A stretch of DNA of 64,000 bases, taken from positions 22,438-86,437 of the forward strand of contig JAFXUS010000037.1 of the NCBI GenBank assembly GCA_017535125.1, read 5' to 3'. Shown piece by piece: positions 6,952 to 16,148 of this stretch. The notes under the pieces are model-generated. The model made no database searches. It was not told the DNA's origin and saw only the letters and a list, made by a program, of their open reading frames with translations. The stretch comes from Bacteroidales bacterium. Its GTDB lineage: Bacteria > Bacteroidota > Bacteroidia > Bacteroidales > UBA932. Position 1 is the stretch's first letter. Every line of letters starts with the position of its first letter. The translations under genes were made by a program, and so were the position numbers.

Positions 6952-9423
6952 CTAAAGTTCGGCCCGCCAGCTTTCCGGCTCACGGAAGCCTTTGAGGAAC
7001 TCGGTGACGGGCATGCGCTTCTTGCCGGCGAGCTGGATGTCGGTGAGGGCGAGGGCGCCGTCGCCGGTGGCGATGGCGAACCAGCTCTTGCCGTCGCTCA
7101 GCACCGTGCCGGGAGCGGCATGGAGGTCGGAGCGCTTTTCGGCGCGGTAGATCTTCATGCTCAGAGATTCCGGGTCAGGCCCGGAATGACTCTCTAAAGA
7201 TGCGGATGAATTCTCCGGAGTCATGCCGGACTGCGATCCGGCATCTCTGACCAACGTCGCGAACGCAGCGGGATAAGGAGAGAGGCCACGGATGAGGTTG
7301 TAGATCTTGTCGGTGGGCTGGGTCCAGTCGATGCGGCAGAGCTCCTTGGTGAGCTTCGGCGCGGGCCGGAGCTCCTCGGAACCCTGGATGAAGGAGCGCT
7401 GGACGCGCAGCTCGGCATTGTGCTGGATCAGCGCCTCAACGGTCTGCAGCACCAGGTCGGCACCGATCACCATGAGCTCGTCATGCAGTTCGCCCGCCGT
7501 CTCGTCCGGCCGGATACGGCACTCCTGACGGAAAATGATGCCGCCGGTATCGATGTCCTTGTCGATCATGAAGGTCGTCACGCCCGACATGCGCTCGCCG
7601 TTGATGACGGCCCAGTTGATCGGGGCGGCGCCGCGATACTGCGGCAGCAGGGCCGCGTGGAGGTTGAAGGTGCCCAGCCTCGGCATGGACCAGACCTCCT
7701 CCGGGAGCATGCGGAAGGCCACGACGACGAACATGTCGGCCTTCCATGCGCGCAGCGCTTCAAGGAACTCAGGATCCTTGAGCTTGACGGGCTGCAGGAC
7801 CGGGATACCGTGCGCGACGGCATACTGCTTGACGGCGCTCTCGTTCATCTTGAGACCGCGGCCGGCCGGCTTGTCGGCCACCGTGACCACGCCGACGACC
7901 TTGTAGCCGGCCTGCACGAGGGTGTCGAGCGGCTTCACGGCGAATTCGGGCGTACCCATGTAAACGATGCGGACGGGGCGGAACAGGCGAACGACCTTGC
8001 TCTTGAACCTGCGCCACCAGGTGGTGAATTGATCCATATTGAAAAGCTCCGCGTCCCGCATCGCCTTCCAGGTGAAGAAGACGCCGAGGGGCGCTATGAC
8101 GGCAGCGGATATGAAGACGCCGACGGGCGTCTCCACGGCGCCGTCCCGCGCCAGCTTGCTACCGGAAATGTTGAACACGTAGTACAGGACGAAGAAGAGC
8201 ACGGAGATGATGAGGCTCACGCCGAGTCCCCCGCGTTTGCTCTTCACCAGCGCGCCCAGCGGGGCCCCGATGAAGAAAAGCAGGAAGCAGGCAAGCGCCT
8301 GCCCGTATTTCTCCAGGAAGGAGAGGTCGGACTGGCGGAGGTTGTAGCTCTTGTCGTAGGTGCTGTAGCGGAAATTGTTGATTTCGGAAGACAATCTGCT
8401 CACATTGTCCGCCGCGCGGTTGCGGGCCTGCGCCTCGGCATCCGGGTTCTTCCACTTCATGTAGCCGGGAGCGTTGAAGTCCGACCGCTTCGTGTTGTGG
8501 AAGGCCGTGTCCAGCTGCCGGTTCATCTGGAACGCGGAGCTGTATCGGACCACCTGATACTGCCGGCTGTGCAGGGAGTCCAGCTCGCGCCGCAGCGAGT
8601 CGCTGAGCTGACGCAGCTCCGCCATCTGCTTGGTCTTGATCGCGTCGTCGAAACGCGCGGAATCCGATTTCTCGAAACTGTAGTTCTTCAGCGGGATAAT
8701 CAGTTCCTGCCGGGCGAAGTTGATGTGCTGCAGGACCAGGCTCGTGTCGTTGTAGCGCAGCGTATTGTCTTCCCGGTACGTCGAACCGTGGAAGAGCGTG
8801 AACGTCAGGTAATCCTTGCTCTTGGACATGCGCAGCAGGGCCGAGTCGGCCATCGTCAGGGAGATGTTGCCCTTGTGCGCCGTGTGGTCATAGACCTGCA
8901 CATCGTGCAGCATCTTGGTCCGTTTGTCCTGCGCCCCCACGCGGAGGATGTAGCCGTCGATGCCGTTGTAGAACGTTCCCGGCGGGATTTTGATCTCATC
9001 CTTGGTGCGGGCGATGTCGTCGCGCAGGGTGTAGATCTCGTTGAAGGCGTGGGGCACGAGCCGCGAGCAGACCGCGAAGGTGCCGACGCCGATGAACGCG
9101 GCGACAACCGCGAGCGGCAGGATAACCCGGCCGAAAGAGATGCCGGAGGCCCGGATGGCCATCAGTTCCGTCCGCTCGGCAAGCTGGCCGATGGTCATGG
9201 TGGCCGCAAGCAGGGTCGCGAGCGGGATGGCGAGCGGCAGGGCGATGCTGCACACGCCCCAGAACAGGAATTCCAGGATGGTACGGATGCCCAGGCCCTT
9301 GCCCACCAGCTCATCGATATAGAGCCAGAGCGTCTGCATCGCCAGGATGAAGACCACGATGAAGAGGATCGCGACGAACGGTCCGATGAACGACTTCAAT
9401 ATGAAGCGGTCGAGCTTCTTCAT
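6952..9423 (-). CDS. fmt: Fusion of LptF/LptG-type LPS export permease and methionyl-tRNA formyltransferase
   Basis: One uninterrupted 823-codon frame carries two normally separate proteins. Residues 1 to about 480 are a YjgP/YjgQ (LptF/LptG) permease: an N-terminal helix bundle (FILKSFIGPFVAILF), a large periplasmic domain, and a C-terminal helix bundle near 375-460. It would be an inner-membrane part of the LPS transport machine. From about 484 the frame is Fmt: VRIVYMGTPEFAV, the folate-binding NLHAALLPQYRGAAPINWA motif, DKDIDTGGI, and the C-terminal domain with RGLSPYPAA. It would formylate Met-tRNAfMet. The join has almost no linker. Residues about 725-755 are encoded by a pair of inverted palindromes (7163-7248) that interrupts the loop before KIYRAEK. 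No good internal start codon for a separate Fmt is evident. Fmt would be membrane-tethered on the cytoplasmic side. Confidence 0.9.
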   Translation of the reverse strand: MKKLDRFILKSFIGPFVAILFIVVFILAMQTLWLYIDELVGKGLGIRTILEFLFWGVCSIALPLAIPLATLLAATMTIGQLAERTELMAIRASGISFGRVILPLAVVAAFIGVGTFAVCSRLVPHAFNEIYTLRDDIARTKDEIKIPPGTFYNGIDGYILRVGAQDKRTKMLHDVQVYDHTAHKGNISLTMADSALLRMSKSKDYLTFTLFHGSTYREDNTLRYNDTSLVLQHINFARQELIIPLKNYSFEKSDSARFDDAIKTKQMAELRQLSDSLRRELDSLHSRQYQVVRYSSAFQMNRQLDTAFHNTKRSDFNAPGYMKWKNPDAEAQARNRAADNVSRLSSEINNFRYSTYDKSYNLRQSDLSFLEKYGQALACFLLFFIGAPLGALVKSKRGGLGVSLIISVLFFVLYYVFNISGSKLARDGAVETPVGVFISAAVIAPLGVFFTWKAMRDAELFNMDQFTTWWRRFKSKVVRLFRPVRIVYMGTPEFAVKPLDTLVQAGYKVVGVVTVADKPAGRGLKMNESAVKQYAVAHGIPVLQPVKLKDPEFLEALRAWKADMFVVVAFRMLPEEVWSMPRLGTFNLHAALLPQYRGAAPINWAVINGERMSGVTTFMIDKDIDTGGIIFRQECRIRPDETAGELHDELMVIGADLVLQTVEALIQHNAELRVQRSFIQGSEELRPAPKLTKELCRIDWTQPTDKIYNLIRGLSPYPAAFATLVRDAGSQSGMTPENSSASLESHSGPDPESLSMKIYRAEKRSDLHAAPGTVLSDGKSWFAIATGDGALALTDIQLAGKKRMPVTEFLKGFREPESWRAEL
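7163..7248. repeat. Pair of inverted family-1 palindromes inside the Fmt domain
   Basis: Copy one (7163-7190, AGAGATTCCGGG with CCCGGAATGACT) and copy two (7220-7248, in the opposite orientation, GTCATGCCGGA with TCCGGCATCTCT) form a doublet with 29 bases between them. Together they encode about 30 residues in a loop of the Fmt C-terminal domain. Confidence 0.8.
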
Positions 9424-9438
9424 CCTGACGGAAAATGT

Positions 9439-12072
9439 TTACGCGCGGGCTGCGATCTCCTTGAGGGCGTCGAGCGCCTGGGCCAGGCCCTCGGCGTTCT
9501 TGCCGCCGGCGGTCGCGAGACCGGGCTGGCCGCCACCGCCGCCCTGAATGAACTTGGCGGCATCGCGGATGTCCTTGCCGGCGTTGCGGCCCGCGGCGAC
9601 GAGGTCGTCGGAATACATGAGGACCAGCTGCGGCTTGCCCTCAAAGGCGAACGCGCCCACGAGGGCGGTGTTCTTCAGTTCTTTCTGGAGCAAGAGCGCG
9701 GCGTTGCGCACCAGGGCGGGATCGAACTCCTGCCCGGCGGCACCGGCCACGATCAGCTTGATGCCGTTCACCTCCTGCGCCTTCCCGGACAGCTGGCTGG
9801 CGAACTCGGCTGCCTTTTGCTTTGCAAACTCCTCCGCCTGCTTCTTGAAGGAGGCGTTGTCCTCAATAAGCTTCTGGATGGCGCCGGCGAGGTCCGGAAC
9901 GTTGTTGAAGAAGGAACGGGCCGTCTTGAGCAGGCCCTGGATACCCAGCACGAGTTCTTCCGCCTGCTCCCCGGTCACGGCCTCGATGCGGCGGATACCG
10001 GCCGCGATGGCAGACTCGCCGGTGATCTTGAAGAAGCCGATGTTGCCGGTGGCGGAGGTGTGGCAGCCGCCGCAGAGCTCGACGCTCGGGCCGAAGCGGA
10101 CCACGCGCACACGGTCGCCGTACTTCTCGCCGAAGAGGGCCATGGCGCCCAGTTCGCGCGCCTCATCCATCGTGGCATCACGCTTCTCGTTGAGCGGGAA
10201 GTTGCTGCGGATCAGCTCGTTGACGCGTTTCTCCACCGCGGCGATCTGCTCGTCGGAGAGCTTCTCGAAATGGGAGAAGTCGAAGCGGAAGCCCTGGTCG
10301 CCCACGAAGGAACCCTTCTGCTCGACATGGGTGCCGAGGATCTCGCGGAGGGCCCGGTGCAGCAAGTGCGTGCAACTGTGGTTGTTCGCGATGCGCTGGC
10401 GGCGCGCCGCGTCCACGCTCAGCGTGAAGGCGCCGGTGCAGTCCTTCGGCAGGCGCTCGGCGATATGGATGGTCAGGTTGTTCTCCTTGACCGTGTTCAG
10501 GATCCGGATCTGCTCGCCGTCGGCGGCGGTGATGACGCCCGTGTCGCCGATCTCGCCGCCCATTTCCCCGTAGAACGGGGTTCGGTCGAAGACGAGCTGG
10601 AGCATCTCCTTGTTCTTCTGGACGACGGTGCGCTGCTTGAGCAACAGGGCGCCGCCCAGCTCGGTGGTGTCGAAGCCGACGAACTCCACGTCCTCGCCCT
10701 CGTGATAGACGGTCCAGTCGCCGAAGGTGTTGGCGGTGGCGTTGCGGGCACGGTCCTTCTGCTGCTGCAGTTCGACCTGGAAGCCCGCCTGGTCCACGGT
10801 GTAGCCGTTCTCGGCAGCGATCAGCTCCGTCAGGTCGATCGGGAAGCCGTAGGTATCATAGAGCTTGAAGGCGTCGGCGCCGGCGATGACCTTGCTGTCC
10901 TTGCTGCGCTCCATGCACTCGTCCATCAGGCGGATGCCGCGGTCGAGGGTGCGCAGGAAGGCGAGCTCCTCCTCGCGGATGACGCTCTCGATGAACTTCT
11001 GCTGCTTCGCGATCTCGGGATAGGCCTCGCCCATGTCGTCCACGAGCTGCTGCACGAGCTGGCAGAGGAAGGGCTCGTTGAGATCGAGGAAGGTATAGCC
11101 GTAGCGGACGGCGCGGCGCAGGATGCGGCGGATCACGTAGCCGGCCTTGACGTTGGACGGCAACTGGCCGTCGGCGATGCTGAAACTGATGGCGCGGATG
11201 TGGTCCGCGATCACGCGCATCGCGACGTCGGTCCTGGCGCTCTCGCCGTATTTGTGGCCGGAGAGCTGGCCGATGCGGTTCAGCATGCCGGTGAAGACGT
11301 CGGAATCGTAGTTGCTGTTCTTGCCCTGGAGCACGGCGCAGAGGCGCTCGAAGCCCATGCCGGTATCGATGTTGCGGGCGGGCAGCGGCTCCAGGTGGCC
11401 GTCGGCCATGCGCTGGTACTGCATGAAGACGAGGTTCCAGATCTCGATCACGTGCGGGTCGGATTTATTGACCAGGTCGCGGCCGGCGATGCCGGAAGCG
11501 GCCTTCTCCTCGGCCGAGCGGATGTCGATGTGGATTTCGGAACAGGGACCGCAGGGACCGGTCTCGCCCATCTCCCAGAAATTGTCATGCTTGTTGCCCA
11601 GGAGGATATGGTCCTCCGGGAGGTATTTGCGCCAGGCCTGCTGCGCCTCGGTGTCGAGCGCGGTGCCGTCTTCGGCGGCACCCTCGAACACAGTGGCGTA
11701 GAGAATGCTCTTGTCAATCTTGTACACTTCGGTCAGGAGCTCCCAGGCCCAGTCGATGGCCTCGGTCTTGAAATAGTCACCGAAGCTCCAGTTGCCCAGC
11801 ATCTCGAACATGGTGTGGTGGTAGGTGTCGTGGCCGACCTCCTCCAGGTCGTTGTGCTTGCCGCTCACACGGAGGCACTTCTGGGAGTCCGCCGCCCGGT
11901 TGTACGGGGCCTTGGCGTTGCCCAGGAAGATGTCCTTGAACTGATTCATGCCCGCGTTGGTGAACATCAGGGTCGGGTCGTTCTTGACCACCATCGGCGC
12001 GGACGGGACGACGGTATGGCCCTTCGATGCGAAGAAGTCGAGGAATTTCTGACGGATTTCCTTGGAAGTCAT
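9439..12072 (-). CDS. alaS: Alanyl-tRNA synthetase
   Basis: The 877-residue enzyme attaches alanine to tRNA-Ala. All modules are in order. The class II catalytic core starts with [15 protein letters not shown] and contains [11 protein letters not shown]. The tRNA-recognition domain follows. The editing domain has the zinc-site motif [12 protein letters not shown] (about 560) and [13 protein letters not shown] (about 665). A C-terminal oligomerisation (DHHA1) region ends in [16 protein letters not shown]. Length is normal and no insertion is present. A TACTTTTG element lies 40 nt upstream (12113-12120). The lptG-fmt fusion starts 15 nt after the stop, so translation functions (AlaS, Fmt) and envelope functions share this unit. 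Confidence 0.98.
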   Translation of the reverse strand: MTSKEIRQKFLDFFASKGHTVVPSAPMVVKNDPTLMFTNAGMNQFKDIFLGNAKAPYNRAADSQKCLRVSGKHNDLEEVGHDTYHHTMFEMLGNWSFGDYFKTEAIDWAWELLTEVYKIDKSILYATVFEGAAEDGTALDTEAQQAWRKYLPEDHILLGNKHDNFWEMGETGPCGPCSEIHIDIRSAEEKAASGIAGRDLVNKSDPHVIEIWNLVFMQYQRMADGHLEPLPARNIDTGMGFERLCAVLQGKNSNYDSDVFTGMLNRIGQLSGHKYGESARTDVAMRVIADHIRAISFSIADGQLPSNVKAGYVIRRILRRAVRYGYTFLDLNEPFLCQLVQQLVDDMGEAYPEIAKQQKFIESVIREEELAFLRTLDRGIRLMDECMERSKDSKVIAGADAFKLYDTYGFPIDLTELIAAENGYTVDQAGFQVELQQQKDRARNATANTFGDWTVYHEGEDVEFVGFDTTELGGALLLKQRTVVQKNKEMLQLVFDRTPFYGEMGGEIGDTGVITAADGEQIRILNTVKENNLTIHIAERLPKDCTGAFTLSVDAARRQRIANNHSCTHLLHRALREILGTHVEQKGSFVGDQGFRFDFSHFEKLSDEQIAAVEKRVNELIRSNFPLNEKRDATMDEARELGAMALFGEKYGDRVRVVRFGPSVELCGGCHTSATGNIGFFKITGESAIAAGIRRIEAVTGEQAEELVLGIQGLLKTARSFFNNVPDLAGAIQKLIEDNASFKKQAEEFAKQKAAEFASQLSGKAQEVNGIKLIVAGAAGQEFDPALVRNAALLLQKELKNTALVGAFAFEGKPQLVLMYSDDLVAAGRNAGKDIRDAAKFIQGGGGGQPGLATAGGKNAEGLAQALDALKEIAARA

Positions 12073-12112
12073 ATACTTTGTCTTTTAATTTTGTTCAATT
12101 CAAATCGAACTA

Positions 12113-12120
12113 CAAAAGTA
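12113..12120 (-). promoter_or_regulatory. -7 element TACTTTTG before alaS
   Basis: Matches TAnnTTTG on the minus strand, 40 nt before the alaS ATG at 12072. Confidence 0.5.
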
Positions 12121-12161
12121 ACACTTTTCGCCGTCTCTTGCAAACCAGCGAAGCTGAAGAC

Positions 12162-12225
12162 GGAAGCTGTCCCCCGAAAGCATTTCCCGCAAGGGGCTTT
12201 TTTCTGCTTTCGGGGGACAGTTTCC
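12162..12225. repeat. 64-bp inverted repeat between the aldo/keto reductase gene and alaS
   Basis: Two 21-bp arms (12162-12182 and 12205-12225) match at 20 of 21 positions; the core of each is CTGTCCCCCGAAAGCA and its complement. The 22-base loop contains a small CCC-GCAA-GGGG stem followed on the plus strand by six T. On the minus strand, the direction of both flanking genes, no T-run follows the large hairpin, so it is not a standard terminator for the upstream gene. It may be a mobile palindrome or a structured processing site. Confidence 0.8.
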
Positions 12226-12241
12226 GTTTCAGCGGACAGCG

Positions 12242-13573
12242 CTACAGCGTTTCCTGTTTGAGGGATTCTATGTACTTGTCGATGCGGCGCAGTTCGCGCG
12301 GGATGCGGATGTTCTGCGGACAGAGCGACTCGCAGCGGCCGCAGGCGATGCAGTGGTCGGCCTGGCGGACCGTCGGAATGGCCTCGTTGTAGGCCAGCAG
12401 GTATTTGCGGCGCATTTTGGCATAGCCTTCCTGCTCCTTGTTGGCCACATAGGTGCCGGCGGTGACGTTGTCGTTGTAGAACTTGAAGATGCCCGGGATG
12501 TTGATGCCATAGGGGCAGGGCATGCAGTACTGGCAGCCCGTGCAGCTGACCAGCGGATAGTCCGTCATCTCGTCGGCGACCCGCCAGAGCAGTTTCTTGC
12601 CGTCGTCGTCCAGCGGCCGGAAGTCCAGGAAGGTCTCCAGGTTGTCCTGCAGGTGCTCCATGTAGGTCATGCCGGACAGGGCGACCATCACGCGCGGGAA
12701 ACTGCCCACGTAGCGGAAGGCCCAGGAGGCGATGGAACGCGCGGGTTCGATGGCCTTGAGCCGGTCGGTGAGCTGCGAAGGAATTTCCGCGAGCGCGCCG
12801 CCGCGCAGCGGCTCCATGATCACGACGGGAATCTCCCGCTTGTCCAATTCGGCGTACAGGTACTCGGCCTGGGTGTTGCGCCCGCTGGGATGCCTCCAGT
12901 CCAGGTAGTTCATCTGAATCTGGACGAAGTCCCAATGGTATTTCTCATGCAGGGCCATCATGTCGTCGAAGCCCTTCTGGTGGCCGTGGAAGGAGAAGCC
13001 GAAGTGGCGGATGCGGCCCGCCTCCCGCTCCTTCACGAGAAAGTCCACGATGCCGCAGTTCTCGAAACGGTTCTTGAAATCGTCCAGGTCGCTGACGGCG
13101 TGCAGCAGGTAGTAGTCAATGTGGTCGGTCTTGAAGATCTCGAACGAGCGGCGGTACATCTTGACGCAGTCCTCGTAGGGGGTCGGACCGAAGATGGACA
13201 GCTTGGTCGCAAGCAGCCACTCCTCGCGCGGATGACGGTTCAGCGCCTCGGACGTGGCCCGCTCGCTGTCGCCGCCCAGATAGACCGGGGAGGTGTCGAA
13301 ATAATTGACGCCGTGTTCGAGGGCGAAGTCCACCAGGCGGTTGACCTCTTCCTGATCGATGCGGTTCCGGCCGTCCTCACCCTTCACCATCGGCCAGCGC
13401 ATGCAGCCGTAGCCGAGAGTGCCGATGCCCGGATAGTTCTGGAGCATCGAGCCGTGGAGGTCTTTGTTGCCGGTATCGGCAGCCGTGTTCTTGACGGCGC
13501 CGGGAGCGCAGGCGGCCACGCCGAGCGCAGCGGCGCCCAGGCCTGCGGATTTGACGAATTCTCTTCTGTCCAT
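12242..13573 (-). CDS. Aldo/keto reductase with Tat signal and C-terminal 4Fe-4S ferredoxin domain
   Basis: The ATG at 13573 starts MDRREFVKSAGLGAAALG, a twin-arginine export signal, and ACAPG could act as a lipobox-like Cys. I prefer this start to longer in-frame extensions, which are arginine-rich and overlap the upstream gene. The 443-residue product has an aldo/keto reductase TIM barrel (about 45-330, with LGYGCMRWP, FDTSPVYLGGDSE, YYLLHAVSDL and HFGFSFHGH) and a C-terminal ferredoxin part with CTGCQYCMPCPYGINIP and CIACGRCESLCPQNI. It should be an exported or periplasm-facing redox enzyme. It follows the polyferredoxin gene by 4 nt and probably receives electrons from it. The substrate is unknown. 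Confidence 0.9.
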   Translation of the reverse strand: MDRREFVKSAGLGAAALGVAACAPGAVKNTAADTGNKDLHGSMLQNYPGIGTLGYGCMRWPMVKGEDGRNRIDQEEVNRLVDFALEHGVNYFDTSPVYLGGDSERATSEALNRHPREEWLLATKLSIFGPTPYEDCVKMYRRSFEIFKTDHIDYYLLHAVSDLDDFKNRFENCGIVDFLVKEREAGRIRHFGFSFHGHQKGFDDMMALHEKYHWDFVQIQMNYLDWRHPSGRNTQAEYLYAELDKREIPVVIMEPLRGGALAEIPSQLTDRLKAIEPARSIASWAFRYVGSFPRVMVALSGMTYMEHLQDNLETFLDFRPLDDDGKKLLWRVADEMTDYPLVSCTGCQYCMPCPYGINIPGIFKFYNDNVTAGTYVANKEQEGYAKMRRKYLLAYNEAIPTVRQADHCIACGRCESLCPQNIRIPRELRRIDKYIESLKQETL

Positions 13574-13577
13574 AGGG

Positions 13578-15089
13578 CTATGCGTTGGTGTGGTGAACGG
13601 AATTGCCGCGCACGGTGATGGCGCTGAGCGGCCGCGACGGGCACAGATTCTCACAGGCGCCGCAGCCGATGCACTGGGACTCGGCGACCGTCGGGATCTT
13701 GTAGGGCGAGCCCTCGAAATCGACCATCCGGATAGCTCCGGACGGGCAATGATAGGCGCAGTTGCCGCAACGGTCCTTGCCACCCGCCGCGAGGCAGAGC
13801 TCGAGGTTCACGTGGGCCAGACCGATCTGGATGGTCTGCTTCTGGCCCGGCTGCAGGGGTTTGATGGCGCCCGCCGGGCAGACGTCGCTGCAGGCGTGGC
13901 ACTCCGGACGGCAATAGCCGTTCTCATAACCCATCTCCGGCTGGAGGAAATGACTGAAATCCGAAGACGGACGCAGCACCTGGTTGGGACAGGCGCTCAC
14001 ACAGAGCTGGCAGGCAGTGCAATGGTCGTAGAAGGATTTGACGCTTCCGGCGCCGGGCGGAACGAGGCGCGTGCCGCGCTCGGGGGCCTGCTTGGGAAGC
14101 ACTTCGGCGAGACCGCCCTGTCCGTGCTGGGCCTTGGCGGCCAGCGCGGTGCCTACGAACGCGGTCGTGGCCAAGAACGCCCGCCGGCCGGTGTCCGTCC
14201 CTCCGTCATTCCCAGCACCTTTCCCGTCATTCGCCGGCTTGACCGGTGAATCTCCTTTCTTGAACCCCACGAAGCGGTACTTCAGCGCCCCCTCCTTGCA
14301 GCGCTCCATGCAGTCGAAGCAGGCCACGCAGCGGGAGTAGTCGATCTGATGGTTCACGGTGTCGATGCAGGAGGCCTTGCAGCCCCGGCCGCAGCGGCCG
14401 CAGTCGATGCACTTGGATGTGTCGATGGTCGGGCGGAAGAGCGCGAAGCGGCTCACCAGGCTCAGGGTCGTGCCGACCGGACAGATGGTATTGCAGTATT
14501 CGCGTCCCCAGAACCAGGCGCAGCAGGCGATGAACACCAGCGTCACCAGGCCCGTGATCAGCAGCGGAACGGCGACGGAGCCCGAGACGATGCCGACGAT
14601 GCTGCGCACCATGCGCCCGTAGGCGCTGTACGGTGCGATCAGGGCGATCAGCATCTGGCCGCTCACGAAGAGGGAGACCAGCGACAGGACCAGGAATCCG
14701 TAGCGCGCCCACTTGTGCTCCGGGACGTACACGTATTCAAAATGTTTGATGAGGTTCTTCGCGTCCGGGCCGGGTTTCTCCCCGCGCTCCTTCATGCGCT
14801 GCAGTTTGCGGACGCCGCGGTTGCGCTGCCACTTACCGATGGTGCGGCGCAGCCAGATTACGACGTCCTGGAAGACGCCCATCGGGCAGATGGTCGAGCA
14901 ATAGACGCGCCCGAACAGGAAGCAGGCCAGCAGGATGATGGCGACCACGACGAAGTTCAGCGCGAGCGCCGAAGGCAGGAACTGGAGCTTGGCCATCCAG
15001 CCCCACCAGTTGTGGCCGATGCCCACGAAGAGCAGCGTGATCCCGGTGAAGAAGACCGCCGCCAGGGCAATACGGATTTTTCTTAACAT
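13578..15089 (-). CDS. Membrane polyferredoxin (NapH/CcoG-like) with internal Tat-like signal
   Basis: From the ATG at 15089 the product has 503 residues. The N-terminal half is a NapH-like membrane domain with about five helices and the paired motifs CSTICPMGVFQ and CNTICPVGTTLS, followed by CIDCGRCGRGCKASC and CVACFDCMERC. Near residue 300 a second export-like segment appears, TGRRAFLATTAFVGTALAAKA, followed by another ferredoxin set: CTACQLCVSACP, CHACSDVCPAGAI, CGNCAYHCPSGAI and CIGCGACENLCP. The layout suggests clusters on both sides of the inner membrane, passing electrons outward to the adjacent exported aldo/keto reductase. Residues about 278-289, just before the second signal, come from a palindromic element (14222-14255). 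A TATCTTTG promoter lies at 15116-15123. Confidence 0.88.
   Translation of the reverse strand: MLRKIRIALAAVFFTGITLLFVGIGHNWWGWMAKLQFLPSALALNFVVVAIILLACFLFGRVYCSTICPMGVFQDVVIWLRRTIGKWQRNRGVRKLQRMKERGEKPGPDAKNLIKHFEYVYVPEHKWARYGFLVLSLVSLFVSGQMLIALIAPYSAYGRMVRSIVGIVSGSVAVPLLITGLVTLVFIACCAWFWGREYCNTICPVGTTLSLVSRFALFRPTIDTSKCIDCGRCGRGCKASCIDTVNHQIDYSRCVACFDCMERCKEGALKYRFVGFKKGDSPVKPANDGKGAGNDGGTDTGRRAFLATTAFVGTALAAKAQHGQGGLAEVLPKQAPERGTRLVPPGAGSVKSFYDHCTACQLCVSACPNQVLRPSSDFSHFLQPEMGYENGYCRPECHACSDVCPAGAIKPLQPGQKQTIQIGLAHVNLELCLAAGGKDRCGNCAYHCPSGAIRMVDFEGSPYKIPTVAESQCIGCGACENLCPSRPLSAITVRGNSVHHTNA
14222..14255. repeat. Family-1 palindrome inside the polyferredoxin gene
   Basis: 34 bp, matching 31 of 34 bases of the rnpA copy (31938-31971) in reverse complement. 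A second half-copy (CCGTCATTCCCAGC) lies just beside it at 14203-14216. Encodes the linker DSPVKPANDGK before the internal Tat-like segment. Confidence 0.85.
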
Positions 15090-15115
15090 ACTGTGGATAA
15101 AAACGGTGTGTCCTA

Positions 15116-15123
15116 CAAAGATA
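15116..15123 (-). promoter_or_regulatory. -7 element TATCTTTG before the polyferredoxin gene
   Basis: Perfect TAnnTTTG match on the minus strand, 26 nt before the ATG at 15089. This spacing also supports the ATG at 15089 over longer in-frame starts, which would lie upstream of the promoter. Confidence 0.65.
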
Positions 15124-15185
15124 GCCGTTTTTTCAAAAAACCCTCGGCTACTGTGGAGGAATTTACCCACAGTAGTGGCAAAAAG

Positions 15186-16148
15186 TCAGGCTTCTGTGGA
15201 ATGGAGTTTCTGGCGGCGGGTCTCGGCGGAGTCGTGGCCGAAGAGGAGGCGCGGGCCTTCGGCGGCCCGCCAGGCCTTGCTGTCGAACTGTTCCGGATCC
15301 CGCGGGCTCACATACGGTCCCTCATGGTCGATCACGAACGACAGATACGTAATCGGATACCCCTGTTCCAGGAACAGCTGCTCGTAAAACGTCTTCACTT
15401 CCCGGACAACTGGCTGGATGGCCGACAATGTTGAAGCCGGAGCGGCAGTCCCCCCAGAAAACCTTGCCACCCTCGGCACAGTAAGAGGGAGGGGCCCATC
15501 GTCAGATGGGAGGGGTCCGGCGCAGCCGGACGTTTTCAGGGGGGAGCTGCCGGCCGGCTCATTGTCGGCCGTGCCGTAGAGGTTTGTTGTACAGGCGAGG
15601 ATGCGGAGGCCGTTGGCCTCGCAGACGGCGCGGGTGTATTCGTGCAAGAAACGGGAGTCGGTCTTGAGGTGGACGATGCCGCCCGGCTTCATGAAGCTGC
15701 GGTAGCGCTCCAGGAAGAGCGGCGAGCTGAGGCGCGAGTTTTCGCTGCGGTACTGCGGATCGGAAAAGGTCAGCCAGATCTCGGACACCTCGCCGGGCGC
15801 AAAAAACGCCGTGATGAATTCGACGCGCGTCCGCAGGAACGCCACATTCGGCATCGCATGCTCCGTCGCGTACTTCGCCCCCTTCCACAGCCGCGCGCCC
15901 TTGATGTCCACGCCGATATAATTCCGCTCCGGATCCCGCTCCGCCAGCGCCACCGTATACTCCCCCTTTCCGCATCCCAGTTCCAGAACGACGGGATTAT
16001 CATTCTCAAATCTTTCTTTCCAGTTGCCTTTGACGGCATGGTCGCGGAGGTGGAAGTAGCCGTCGGCGAGGAGCTCCTGAGCGGAAGGCTGCAGGAGACA
16101 GGAGAACGTCTCGTTCTCCGCGAATTTGCGTAACTTATCGTGTCCCAT
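15186..16148 (-). CDS. trmB: tRNA (guanine46-N7)-methyltransferase TrmB, with repeat-derived insertion
   Basis: TrmB methylates G46 of tRNAs using SAM. The start MGHDKLRKFAENETF at 16148 is chosen because it matches the family N-terminus; it overlaps gldH by 14 nt. SAM-binding VLELGCGKGEY, the acidic YIGVDIKGARLWKG and the catalytic region IWLTFSDPQ and HLKTDSRFL are all present. After TTNLYGTADNEPAG the expected helix (VREVKTFYEQLFLEQG) is delayed by about 40 residues, which are encoded by the 109-bp element at 15443-15551. The reading frame is kept through it. Length is 320 residues against roughly 230-260 for relatives. The insertion sits in a surface loop, so activity is probably retained. 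Confidence 0.92.
   Translation of the reverse strand: MGHDKLRKFAENETFSCLLQPSAQELLADGYFHLRDHAVKGNWKERFENDNPVVLELGCGKGEYTVALAERDPERNYIGVDIKGARLWKGAKYATEHAMPNVAFLRTRVEFITAFFAPGEVSEIWLTFSDPQYRSENSRLSSPLFLERYRSFMKPGGIVHLKTDSRFLHEYTRAVCEANGLRILACTTNLYGTADNEPAGSSPLKTSGCAGPLPSDDGPLPLTVPRVARFSGGTAAPASTLSAIQPVVREVKTFYEQLFLEQGYPITYLSFVIDHEGPYVSPRDPEQFDSKAWRAAEGPRLLFGHDSAETRRQKLHSTEA
15443..15551. repeat. Family-3 element (MITE-like, 109 bp) inside trmB
   Basis: Inverted-repeat ends begin GGCAGCTCCCCCCTGAAAAC and, from the other side, GCGGCAGTCCCCCCAGAAAAC (last base outside quote limits omitted). Internal blocks CCCCTCCCA, GGGCCCCTCCCTCTTAC and GCCGAGGGTGGC are shared with the copy at 39387. The orientation is opposite to the 39387 copy on the plus strand. 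Confidence 0.88.

Noticed and set aside
7420..12261. Open frame of 1,613 codons on the plus strand
   Set aside because: It is antisense to alaS and the lptG-fmt fusion, both with full conserved motifs. Its translation is low-complexity (His/Asp/Gly/Arg-rich) with no domain; long antisense frames are expected in GC-rich genes.
13574..13783. 70-codon N-terminal extension of the aldo/keto reductase
   Set aside because: It overlaps the polyferredoxin gene and would bury the Tat signal; the ATG at 13573 is better.
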